Shown piece after piece: positions 45,865-56,757 of a DNA stretch of 64,000 nt. The notes under the pieces are model-generated. The model was not told where the DNA came from, made no database searches, and saw only the letters and a program-made list of their open reading frames with translations. The DNA lies in assembly GCF_020283565.1 (NCBI RefSeq), contig NC_060063.1:23056777-23120776 (forward strand). Direction: 5' to 3'. Position numbers and translations under genes: made by a program. The stretch comes from Trifolium pratense. Taxonomy: Eukaryota > Streptophyta > Magnoliopsida > Fabales > Fabaceae. How positions within the stretch are numbered: the stretch's first letter is position 1; every line of letters begins with the position of its first letter.

Positions 45865-47830
45865 GCAACGGAAACTATTAGACCGCGAGCTGGGGGCCGA
45901 TTTAAAGCACCAAACCCTTTGTTACAACAATTGTTAGCAGAATGTGGTTTTGGTAACGTCGTCCTCCTTCAAAAATGTAGGTTGGACTGGGCCGTAGTCA
46001 CAGCTTTGGCAAAAAGATGGAGACCGGAAAGACATACATTTATGTTACCGTGTGGAGAGGCCACAATAACTCTCCAAGACGTGTCAATGTTGTTTGATCT
46101 ACAAATTTGTGGACAAGCTGTTACCGGGACTTCCACTAACATATGGGAGACAGATTTCCCACGACTATTGGGAGCCGTTTCTCCACCTAACGCCCGATCA
46201 GGATATTCTGTTAAGCTATCATGGCTGGAAGAATATCTTAACGAAATGCCCGAAAACCCCACCCACGAAATTCTCTTGATGCACCTAAGGGCATATATTC
46301 TTTATTTTTTGGGAAAATTTTTATTGCCCAACACAAGTGGCGACCGTGTGCATACTATGTACCTCCCATTGTTGGAAGATACACAAACAATAAGAGGATA
46401 TAGTTGGGGTTCAGCTTGTTTGGCAACGTTGTATAGGGGCATGTGTGATCTCGCAGATCAACACCAACAAACCAAAACCATGTCCGGATGTGCCTTACTT
46501 TTACAGGCATGGGCACGTTGTCGAATAAGGGAATTTCACCACGAGAGAACTAGAAACCCAGCGTCCCAAAGGCCATTGGCTCTAAAGTAAGTATCTGCTA
46601 ATTTATTTATTTTCGAATCAATCTATTAGAATTTAATAATAAATATGTATATTTACTATGATATTAATCGTATCGTGAAAATATTATTTTAGGTACGTTG
46701 CTTCCGGAACAAGGTACACTGGCTGTCCGGACCACGACGTACAAGGCGCTACAAACGTGCTCGATCGTTTAACGGACAACGGGGTAATATATATTCTCGT
46801 AATATTTATTTGTTTTTTTTTAAACTAATTAAATTCATACACTAACAAATCTCTAATTTGTTTTTAAAAATATCAGTTTACTTGGACTCCTTATGACGTC
46901 AGCCAGTGCTTGTATCCAGAGGACGCTGCATGTTGGTCAGCAACCACATTTATCATAAACTTTGAGGTTGTAGAGTTTCATCAGACCGACAGAGTCCGTC
47001 TCCAATTTGGATTTCAACATCCGAGATTTCAGGGCGTTCCCCAAGTCATGACGAGTTACCACAGAACAACAATGAGATCATCGGTTCATGATTGGGCAGC
47101 CAAATTTATGGTTGAAATCCAACACTGGAATAATCGTCATAATTGTGTCCTCGTTGGAGATCAGGTGGATGGTGTACCTATGCACTCAACGGAGTTCTTG
47201 AATGATTATACAAGGTTCAACATGCCATATCTCTCTTCCGAACATTATTTATTTGATCCACGCCCACGTCCTGATGTGCAGCAGAATACATTTACCATAC
47301 ATACCATTTTACCCGACGCACCCACATATAGCCAACAACGTCAACATACCGATATCCCAGACCCACCATCTTTTTCCCCTCAACAACAACATTCATCTCA
47401 TTCACAACAACAACCATTTACCCAACAACCATTTACCGACCAATATCCAATGAACCAATCCAATTTTTTTACCCCATTGCCACACACCCGAAATTTTTTC
47501 GACGACCAACCATTTCAATCACCGGGAACTCAACGTTTCAATGAAAATGCTTACTACCCCGATGATTCTACACAAGCCCAACAAACCCAACAAACTCAAC
47601 AAACCCAACATATCCCCCTAGATTGGGGTTCTGCTGTACCGGACGACGTGTTAAATTCAACATGGGCTGCTGGTGAAGGTTCCTCGTGGAATCAAAGTCT
47701 TTTTAACAATCTCGAGAATGAACTTCAGAGGGACGATACAAATGCGGAAGAGGAATTATATGGACGAGGACATCCGAGGAATGCAGGTCCTCCACCTTGT
47801 GGCACCGGAGGCCATCGTAGACATTTTTAG
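45865..47830 (+). CDS. Plant mobile domain (PMD, MAIN/MAIL-like) protein, three exons, start exon not found
   Basis: Exons are 45865-46586, 46693-46783 and 46877-47830, with GT..AG introns; the joined frame is open for 588 residues. The PMD core is clear: NPLLQQLLAECGFGNVVLLQ, LVTALAKRW-like helix, HTFMLPCGEATITLQDVSML, GYSWGSACLATLYRGMCDL, SGCALLLQAWARCRI and, in the last exon, VVEFHQTDRVRLQFGFQHP. The tail is Gln/Pro/Thr-rich with QQTQQTQQTQ. Host relatives MAIN and MAIL1 act in silencing and genome stability in the nucleus, and PMDs are also known as transposon cargo. Databases often mislabel such proteins as phosphatase-7 long-form homologues; no phosphatase domain is here. The first exon starts right after a TGTGTGTAG acceptor and lacks an ATG. 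A short start exon could lie in 45526-45855. Confidence 0.85.
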
Positions 47831-48089
47831 GAATTTTAGTGTTTTGTTTGTAATTATTTATTTATTTATATAATCGTCTTGTAATAAATTTTTTTCCATC
47901 AAATAAAAAAAAAACAATTTATTTATTCATCGAATATTTGTTCATCAAATAAATAAAATCAAATAAAAAAAAATTAAAAAAATTTCAAACAAAACTATTT
48001 TCTTTCTCTCCCTCCCATGCATTCAAACCAATTTAATCTCCCATGCATGCAAGCCTCACACGCGCACCAGACAGGAAAAAACAACAAGG

Positions 48090-48290
48090 GAGATGGCGCC
48101 ATTCTGAATGGTGCTATTCTTGGTCAATGGCGCCATTTCAAATGGCTACATGTGAGAAAAGCAGTCAAGGAGACAGCAGGTGCAGAGGAGACAGAAAAAA
48201 GCAGCAGGGAGTCAATGTAGCCATTCTGAATGGCGCTATCACATGGGCAATGGCGCCATTTCAAATGGTGCTACCCAGTTTGTCTTCTGT
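48090..48290. repeat. Palindromic GGCGCCATT repeat pairs in the MULE
   Basis: Two blocks (about 48094-48150 and 48216-48274) each hold a CCATTCTGAATGG palindrome and a GGCGCCATTTCAAATGG palindrome, joined by about 120 bp of spacer with AGGAGACAG..AAAAAGCAG repeats. They lie between the PMD stop codon and the right TIR. Overlapping frames at 48017-48491 are not genes. Confidence 0.8.
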
Positions 48291-49385
48291 CAGAGGTGTA
48301 TTACGGGAAAAAAAATTGAGAGGGGGGTATTACGGGAAATAAGAGAGGGAGAGGGGTATATTTTGGGAAAAAAATCTAAGAACAACTTGTTACCATCTAT
48401 AATCACTTATTTTATAATTCAAGACTCATTTTTTACAAAGACTCATAATCTACTCATAAATCTCATTTTTCTTGTTCCAGATCCCAAATAAGTTTGATTT
48501 CACGTGTAACCAACATGTATAGACTCAAAAGGACGGTTCATTTCATAGATCTACATCATAAACATCGAAAAAGTAAGAATTGAACACTTTTACTCAAACT
48601 CTCAAGAACACAAAGTTCTTGAGTTTAATCATCCATAAACTTCATTTTTAACCATTAAATTCGTTCATTCATCATGTTAAAAGCATGTTAAGCATGTTAT
48701 GAACCTTAGAATCAATTTTCATTAAGAAAATACATTCAAGACTAAAACAAAAATGGGGTGGAGGAAGTTCGGGTGAGGAGAAATCGACATTCTCCCCTTC
48801 CTCGAGTCACCCACGATTATGAAACCTACTCTCATACTTGGATTCGAAGAAAACACGACGATTGATCTTGAATCCCTTGCTTTCCTCTTGCCCTAGCTTC
48901 TCTTGAGCTCTCCCTTCTCTCTAACTTCAAGAACAAAAGAGAAATAATGATATTTCTCTCTCCTTTCTTGACTAAATGGGCGCCCCCCACTATGCTCACA
49001 AGGCCCATCGGGCCTCAAGCCCATTGGTTTGGCCCAATAACACGTTAATTCACACTACTCGCTTAATAACTAAAATACTCGATAAATAACTCAAGTCATT
49101 AACTTAATTAAAATGTCACGTTAATAAAATATTTTAAAACACGAAAACTAATAATTTGAAAATTGGGTCGTTACAGAGATTACTTGGCTAAAACTGGAGG
49201 TATAATTGTAGGGGTTGGAGGAAATATTTTCTATGGTTTGAGACTCTATAATTATGAGTTCACACGGGTATTCTCTTGCACTGCTTGTGTTTTAGTGTAT
49301 CCTCTTTAGATAATCAATACTCCCTTCATAAAAAAATATTAAGTAAAATTCATTTTTTTAAGTTCATTGTATAATTTAATGCATC

Positions 49386-50084
49386 TGATCAATAATATAA
49401 ACCAAATACAATCATTATACAATGAACTTAAAAAGTTAAATTTTGCTTATATTTTGTTAGAGATATTTTGTCACAGAGAGAGTATAATAATTTTCCTTAT
49501 ACAAAAATATAAGGAAATATCTTGAAACATATTTTGAGATTCTGCCAAAATAAATAACACCAATTACTCAATTCACAATTCTATATTTGAAACATCCGAG
49601 ACAACTAAAATTTTATAAACAACCAGCTCCTCTGCTACTATAATGCAGGATGCAAGTGGAAACTCAGAACCAGCAGCACAATTCCAAATTTTGAATGATG
49701 TAGTGTTACAAGGAATAACGTGTATTATTGCCACGCTGACAGACGCCTCCTCGACATTAGAGTTCTAAGAACTCTCAATCAATCTAAACAAACTCTCAAT
49801 TCTGTTGAGTTGAACCAACCACTACCACTTCGCAATCAAAAGCTTGCTGATGAAGCTTCGACCTGCTTCCTCACTAGAGATATATGCAACTGACGCTAAC
49901 CCTCACCGCCTTCTATCTAATGAACATAATAGAATGTGTATTCTAACTAATGACAGGACATTATGGAATCATGGAAGTAGTATCATACAACACAAAAGCC
50001 ATGTTTAAACTATGACAGGATAAAATAAAATACACCTACACCATGTAATCTATATCTATATCTATATCTATCTATATCTATATA
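49386..50084. other. Spacer, no gene seen
   Basis: AT-rich DNA between the duplicated segment and the second gene-fragment Helitron. It contains a degenerate stretch of inverse relatives of the duplicated segment's AAAAATATTAAGTAAAATTC type (49390-49465) and a (TATATC)n run at 50050-50095. Confidence 0.5.
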
Positions 50085-51867
50085 TCTATATATACATAAA
50101 AGATGATAAACTTTGAAACCCTAATCCAAAACCCTAATTTCTATCCAATGGTTGATTGACATTTATAGCCTTAGCAAACCACATGTTGAGGAGCAGAAGC
50201 TTACACATGGCCTGCTATATGGAACACATGCATTGGGCCTAATGGGATATATATTTCTCTTTTCCCATTTTTCTTTTTACTTTGTGAAGTTTTTTTCTCT
50301 CTCTTTTCTCTCTCGTACGATCTCTCTCTCTCTTCTCACTATCTTCACACTTTCATCTCTAACCTTTCTCAATCTCTTTCTCTCTGTCCTCCTCATCTAA
50401 TCTTCACCATAACATCCACCGCAACTTTCACCACACCTATAAATCAATAACTCGTCAGTGTGAGGGAGTGGCCGAGTGAGAGGAGATTTGTCGGCGGGAG
50501 AGAAGTTCCGGCTAGGAGGAGAGAATTCCGGCTGAGGAGAGAAGTTCGCGGTAACAGGCGGTGCTTGGCGACGGCGGTGACAAATCTTCTTTCTCATTCT
50601 TTCCTATGGTTAGATCTGTTACTTTCTATGCTCTATTTAATTGCTTTTTTTTCTATTGTTTTTTTTATGAGATGGTTACAGATTGGAGGTGGTGGTGATG
50701 TGTGTTGGTTATGGTAGATGGTGACAGTGATGTTTGTTTTTTCCAATTTATAGACGGATGAATCCACTGCAATCTGAAAACCCCAACATTTAACACTTAT
50801 TTTTAGTTCTGTATTATGTTTAGTTTTGATCTTGCATGTTTGAAATCCTCCATGAAATTGGATCTTTGGATGTCAATAAACTCAGGTGATTAGAAAAATC
50901 TCATCTCTCTTTCAAACTGTTTTCGTTTTGTAAATGTCAATTGCTAATTGGTCAATGTGATTTTTGAAGAAGTTTGGGTTAAACCCGTGTTCTAGGACAT
51001 GGCTCCACTAAAAAGGTAAATTCTCACTCCTCCCAACTCCAATTGAAATTCCGTTTGTTTCTGTGGTTAGCTAACTCAATTATGGTCGTTGTGACACCAA
51101 TTTCATAATTTTTTGTTAGGAAATGAAGTCTGGGGATGCTTTTGAAGTTGAGGTACTGAAGCTGTAAAAATGGTGTTTTGAGGACTACGAGTTTGGGTAC
51201 TCAAGCGGCACAAACAGATGGTTTTAAGCTTGCGGAATAACATCGTACTTCTATTAAATCAGGTGGGTTCCATTAGGTAAACTCTCACTTAATAGAGTAG
51301 CTTTATTAGCTTTCCCCCAAATTCATGATGCATGTCAACTTATGATTTTAGGATTAATTAGGATAACTCTATAATTCAACTAATTAATGATTTAAACAAG
51401 CCCTTAAGATGATTGAAATGACTGTATGTTTTTGAATTTAGGATAAACCAGAGGGGGTGGATTTTGATCTAGCTTGAAGGTTTTGATCATCTGTTATAAG
51501 AGGTAGTTCTCTTCTTGTATCTCTTTATATCTCCAATTTGGTTTTTAGATTTACAGTTCAGATTACTTCTTATTGGCTACTGATTTGATTTACAAGTTTG
51601 ATTGAAAAAAATGTAATAACATGTATATAGTATTTATACCGGCGAGGAAGAGAGTTCCTGCCGAGAGAGTTGCAGTGGCAGTTCACGGTGACACCGCGGT
51701 GCTTGGCGATGGAGGTGATGAAGCCCTTTTCTCCTTCTTTACTCTGGTTCCATATGTTACTTTCTATACTCTATTTATTTGATTTTTTTCCTGTTGTTTT
51801 CTGCTTTGTTTGTTTTATTCTAGCCTATTTTTTTCCACCCTTCATTCTCTTCCTAACCAAAATCAAA

Positions 51868-52064
51868 ATGGATGCAGGGTCCTATCCTTCATTTTCCATT
51901 CTTCTTTTCATTGCAGCAAATCATAACTGCTTATTATCATTCAGCTGAAGCAGCTATGTCTAAAGGATCTTTTGAAGATAATTTCAGCATAATGTTGTCC
52001 CAGGACCATTTTACTACCTCTACAGATGGACAGGTCTGATATCTCTCCTTAGACAATGATAGAG
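51868..52064 (+). pseudogene. XTH exon 1 fragment, decayed second copy
   Basis: Colinear with 30741-30936. An extra base after the signal-peptide region shifts the frame (ending LLSFS then stop), and TGA and TAG interrupt the final DNDTG region. The promoter-like GGTGCTTGGCGATGGAGGTG block upstream is shared with the first copy. Confidence 0.75.
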
Positions 52065-52197
52065 GTATAAAATGCATAAACATAATATTAATTATTTGAG
52101 CATACTTTATATTATTATGCCATGTTTTGGTTTGATTAATTTGATATTAAATATTATGAAGTGTAGTGCAAAATACTCAAAACATGATTAAAACTAG

Positions 52198-52555
52198 AAC
52201 TGAATCAGTTATGGATTCAGTCAACACACACTCTCCAATTTTCATGAATTGCCTTCAAATTTTGAACAATTTTTACCTCATAAACCCTCAAATTCTCTCC
52301 CAAATTTCACCTCTTCAACGTGCTCAATCTCTCTTCCTCCTCTCCAAAATCACTTCCACCCTCCTCACATGTAATCATCATCATCATTATCTAATTGCAA
52401 TTGCAACTTCATGTTTAATTATTTATTCCAACTTAATTTACTATTATTCTTTTTTTGCAGTGAAATTGAGGTGCAATGGGGTTCAACCAAATGATCACCC
52501 TGTCAAATTGGAGCTTTTATATAGATTGACCAACATTTTATCAAAGAAAAGCTAG
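52198..52555 (+). pseudogene. C1D-like (Sas10/Utp3/C1D family) gene fragment
   Basis: The first exon (52198-52370) encodes ESVMDSVN, a diverged helix, then SPLQRAQSLFLLSKITSTLL. A 90-bp intron (52371-52460, GT..CAG) follows, and the second exon (52461-52555) gives KLRCNGVQPNDHPVKLE before degenerating to a stop. These are the signature blocks of the C1D nuclear nucleic-acid-binding/exosome cofactor. Only the N-terminal half is present, and retention of the intron shows DNA-level capture. Confidence 0.7.
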
Positions 52556-53463
52556 ACAGTGAACTAATTATCTCGAACATTATACACATAAGCTAAGAAT
52601 GATAAACATTTATTTTGTCAACTTGAGGGGAAGTATAGAGGATTTGTATTATTTCACTAAAATTACTTTGGCGTGCAACATTGTTTCTTAATTTCCTTTT
52701 TTTCCGGACTAAAAGGAGTATATCGTATATCTATAGGAAATGAGTAACAGTTTATATATAGTATAGTATAAATACCTTTTCTTTATGTTTGGATACATTC
52801 ATAAAAAAATGACTTTTTTGTTCTTTTTTATCAATTTACATTTGGGTAGTTTGGTTAATTATTAGCATCAAAGTTAAAATTTTGAGGTCATTTATTTTAA
52901 AGCATTGAATATTTTACGGGACGTGGATTTCAAATAAAACAAAGATATAGATTTGGGTGGTTTAGTATGAAGCTGAAATTGGTAAGAGGTGATTCTCTTT
53001 GTGACAGCCTATTATGTAAGTATGTAATTACATCAACATTCCTTCAAAAAAATATAAAAAATTACATCAACATTGAACTATAGTATTATTAAATGTACTT
53101 TTTTATGGGTACTTTTTTGGGTTTACTATATATTCCAATTGGTGTGGTGTTTATAAGAATGTGAAATTGTTGCAGATGTGTACAGAAAATGGTTATGAAA
53201 CAGTCCCTTTCAAGTATATTGAAAAGTGTAGATTTGAAAAAAGCTATCGACTTTTTTAATTTTTTGCTTTAAACTACGTGATTGTTTATTTTTTTAACTA
53301 ATTTTTTGTAGTTTGATGTGACCTACATTTTTTAATTGAAGCTTATTTTCTTCACAAATGTAATTTAATGATAATATAATAATAAATGTATAATTATAAG
53401 TTTGAAAGGTTCCTATAGTATATTGTTGATTTAGATGATAATTTGTCTTAAATCTGATTGCAG

Positions 53464-53970
53464 GTTATAGCTATTAATGGACAATTTCCAGGACCTTTGA
53501 TCAATGTTACAACTAATAACCATCTAACTTTGAATGTGTTCAATAAGTTGGATGAAGATCTTTTCATTACATGGTTTAGTATATCACTATTACATTGCAA
53601 TGTTTTGCTGTATTTTTCCATTGTTCATAGAAAAATGATTTTTTGAAATTGAAATTATGATGTCTAATGCAATTTCTTTGTTTTTATGTATTTTTGAAAT
53701 GTGTATAAGCTGTATAAAAAGTAAGCGAGATGGATATAAACACTTACGTGTCAGATACAATGTATTTTAATGTTCAAATAACATAGCTGTTGTTCGTATA
53801 GTTTGCAATCTAACAGATTTGACAAAAAAATTTGTGGTAGGCCTGGTATTCAAATGCGGAGAAACTCGTGGCAAGACGGAGTTCTTGGTACTAATTGTCC
53901 GATTCCTCCTAAATGGAATTGGACATATCAGTTTCAAGTCAAGGATCAAATCGGGAGTTTCTTAGGCATA
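53464..53970 (+). pseudogene. SKU5-similar (SKS) multicopper-oxidase-like fragment
   Basis: The exon at 53464-53573 encodes VIAINGQFPGPLINVTTNNH and NVFNKLDEDLFIT. The intron is 53574-53840 (GT..TAG). The exon from 53841 encodes GIQMRRNSWQDGVLGTNCPI and YQFQVKDQIGSF, after which homology stops at about 53965. This is the first cupredoxin domain of SKU5-similar cell-wall proteins, truncated on both sides. Spliced, it would be in frame across the junction. Confidence 0.8.
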
Positions 53971-54408
53971 TTTGGAGCAAAGGAAAGCAAGAGGAGAAGG
54001 AACAATCAGTGGATCTTTCATATATTCCTATGCTTCCAAATATAAATTGAGGCACCTAATTTAAATGTATAGAACTGTTATGCTTCCAGAAATAATGTGG
54101 ATCTTTTCAATTTTTCATTATTTTCGGTTTACTCATGATTTGTGGAAATACTTTAGTTTATGATTTTCTGCTCAATCTGTTTTGGATATTCCTGTGGGGA
54201 ACATAGTTGAAGTTCCTTTGGCACAAACTGGTGAAGGTATTGCTGAATGTGAACTTCTCAGATGGTATGTCCAAGAGGTGAGTGTAGTACTGATTTGAAT
54301 TTTGATGTATGCAATTTTCAGTGAGTTTCTATCATTTATGATTATGAATTGTTGGTGTTTTGATTGGCTACATTTTGCAAAAGCCAACCAGCCAGATGCT
54401 GGACTGAG

Positions 54409-55373
54409 GTGCTGTAGCATTATAGTACAGCATCCTGATGCTCTGATGCCAATTGTAATCTGGCACGCAGTGAACACAATGCTGCACAAGATGCTATAGC
54501 ATATGTTGCAGCAACACAGTCGCAGAACACAGTAAATAAATAAATAAATTGCAGAACAATAAATAACACAGATAATTGTTAACCCAGTTCAGTGCAACGT
54601 CACCTACTCTGGGGATACCAATCCAGGAATGAATCCACTATAATAGCTCTAGTTCAAAGCCCTCGACCAACTCCCGGTACTTGACTTATCACCTAGACAC
54701 TACTCGTGCAATCCTACCTAAGAACCTCTTAGATAATGAGACCCTGTCCCAAATTCCCTCTAACAACACATACTATGTTGCTGTCAATAATAATAATAAG
54801 GATGGAGACACTCTCCTAGAAACTAGACCACACTCTTGCTTAAAAGCTTATGAGTGAATCACACACACGAACTCCGTACTTCAAAGCTTAGGAGTCGTTT
54901 ACAATTAACAACCAAAACCCAGTCCTAAACTTGCATCAAAGTGACACAAGAAAGGCTTACAAAAGACACACACACTAAACCTTAAAAACGCACACTTTTT
55001 GTAATACAAGGTTTAGAATACACGAGAATAATAGCTTGAGGCTTCACATATTTATAGTCTTCAATTGTCTTGATGGGCAAGCTAGGTCTTCAGACAAATA
55101 CAGCTGTAGGAATTGCGGACAACCCTAGATTATTTCCAGAAATATAATTCATGTTGTACCAAACAAAAAAAACGCAAAAATATAATATAATTATATTTTT
55201 GTTTTAAATAACATTCCTTCAGCCGACTTTAATAAAACTTGCTGAGCAAGGCTCGTTTTGCCCAGACGCACGTGCCTGAATATATAATTGAAGCAAATCT
55301 TGACTCAGATTTGAAATAAAAATTCTGCACGAAAAATAGAGCATCAGGATGCTGTACTATAATGCTACAGCAC
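54409..55373. repeat. Flipped 5' LTR and primer site between perfect 36-bp inverted repeats
   Basis: The arms at 54409-54444 and 55338-55373 are exact inverse copies (beginning GTGCTGTAGCATTATAGTAC). Between them the LTR runs backwards: its terminal TGTAATCTGGCACGC is at 54454, and the LTR body follows in reverse to 55337. Immediately left of that, on the minus strand, is ATTGGCATCAGAGC (54453-54440), the initiator-Met tRNA primer site, also inverted. The LTR promoter and primer site therefore point away from gag-pol. Confidence 0.9.
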
Positions 55374-55443
55374 TATGCGCAGCAATGAAAACCAAGGAAA
55401 ACAAAGGAGTGATGAAAAATCAAGCTTAAACAGGAACATTTGA

Positions 55444-56757
55444 TGCCATGAATGTGAAGGATATGGTCACATCAGACCTGAATGTCCAACATATCAGAAG
55501 AGAGCAAAGAAAGGGCTAACTGTCAGTTGGTCTGAGGATGATGATTCAGAAGATGATACAGCATCTGTAACTGCTAAACATATCTCAGTCTTAACAGGTA
55601 TTGTTACATCTGATACAGAATCTTATGATGGAGAGGTAACCTATGAAGAACTTGCTGACTCCTACAGGGAGCTCTGTCTTAAGAGTGAAGAAATATGCAG
55701 GGTCATTGAGAAACAAAAGATAACCATCAATGAGTTAAAAGCAGAAAAATTTGAAAATATATCAAAGATGGAGGAGCTTCAAAAGAAGGTAAATTGTCTA
55801 TCCTCTGACCTTGAAGAAGCTAATGGAGTCATTGAAAAATTGAATGCTGACATTTGGCGACTAAGAAAGTTCTCTGACATGCTGTATAAAGATGATGATC
55901 ATCTTGACAAACTCCATAAAGCTGATGGTCAACTTGAAGAAATCTTAGAGAAAAATGTTCAAAAGCCTAGGAACATTGGGCTTAGTTATGAGAATGTCAA
56001 CAAATTCAAAAACTACAGTCCTGACCTCATGTACATGGATCCTAAAGAAACTCAGAAGCAAAGGATGCCTTACAAGAAGCCGCAGCATCATCAGCAGCAT
56101 CTCTTGTCAAGAAACAGAAGAAAACACCATTCTTGGAGATGTCATTACTGTGGTAGAAAAGGACATATAAGACCTTTCTGCTATAAATTATATGGGTATC
56201 CTAACAGACGTCCTCAGCATAAACCAGCTTCCACAACTCTCTCCACTCAACAAGAATGGAAACCTAAAGTTAAAGATGAAAAGAAGAGTGATACAACTCA
56301 ACCTGAGGAAGAAACTACTGCTCTGATTGCTCACACATCACTTAGAGCTTCATCAAGGGAAGACTGGTACTTTGATAGTGGGTGTTCAAGACACATGACC
56401 GGAATAAGCAAATTTCTTGTTGGTATAAAGTCTTACTCAACCAGCTTTGTAACTTTTGGTGATGGTGCTAAAGGAGAAATTGTTGGAATAGGGGAGCTCA
56501 AAAGTAATAGCTTGCCTAAACTAAACAATGTGCTACTAGTGAGAGGATTGACTGCAAATCTGATAAGCATCAGTCAACTATGCGATCAAGGAATGAAGGT
56601 AAACTTCACCAAGTCTGAATGTCTGGTCACAAGCAATGAAGGAGAAATTTTGATGAAGGGGGTCAGATCAAAAGACAATTGCTACCTATGGGTGCCCCAA
56701 GAAGGAGCAAATGTGTCAACATGCTTAATCACGAAAGAAGATGAAGTAAAACTGTAG
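55444..56757 (+). pseudogene. gag: SIRE gag C-terminus and protease, 5'-truncated
   Basis: The open frame begins right after a TGA (55441-55443). It contains a first zinc knuckle (CHECEGYGHIRPEC, 55444-55485), an acidic and coiled-coil region (55560-55960), a second knuckle (CHYCGRKGHIRPFC, from 56140), a His/Gln-rich linker, and aspartic protease with DSGCSRHMTG (about 56374). It ends at TAG (56755-56757) in the same frame as pol. The N-terminal capsid part of gag is absent: only about 65 bp separate the flipped LTR from the first knuckle. Confidence 0.88.

Larger units (their letters stand above)
45514..48376 (+). mobile_element. Mutator-like element carrying a PMD gene, 2.86 kb
   Basis: Terminal inverted repeats GATTTTTTTCCC (45514-45525) and GGGAAAAAAATC (48365-48376) are perfect for 12 bp. 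The 10-bp duplication TAAGAACAAC is perfect (45504-45513, 48377-48386). Duplications of 8-11 bp are the Mutator mark. It contains one spliced plant-mobile-domain gene and a palindromic repeat block, but no MURA transposase, so it is either non-autonomous or a PMD-type MULE that moves in trans. Confidence 0.88.
43998..49175. mobile_element. Solo LTR (about 2.3 kb) interrupted by a MULE
   Basis: The insertion begins TGTAACACCC and ends GGGTCGTTACA, with the 5-bp duplication GAGAT at 43993-43997 and 49176-49180. The neighbouring duplicate (40359-40755) shows the uninterrupted target. Removing the nested MULE and its duplication leaves about 2305 bp with no gag, pol, primer site or second LTR, so a solo LTR is the simplest reading. 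The TGTAACGACCC type of end is, from memory, common among plant Gypsy LTRs. Orientation is not certain. The left part contains GCCGGGCGCAGGAAAAGCTG-type short repeats (45273-45380). Confidence 0.75.

Noticed and set aside
45865..47830. Annotation as serine/threonine-protein phosphatase 7 long form
   Set aside because: A common transferred label; the sequence has the PMD fold motifs and no phosphatase motifs.
43998..49175. Full LTR retrotransposon with two LTRs
   Set aside because: The terminal regions do not repeat each other directly, and no PBS, gag or pol is visible.
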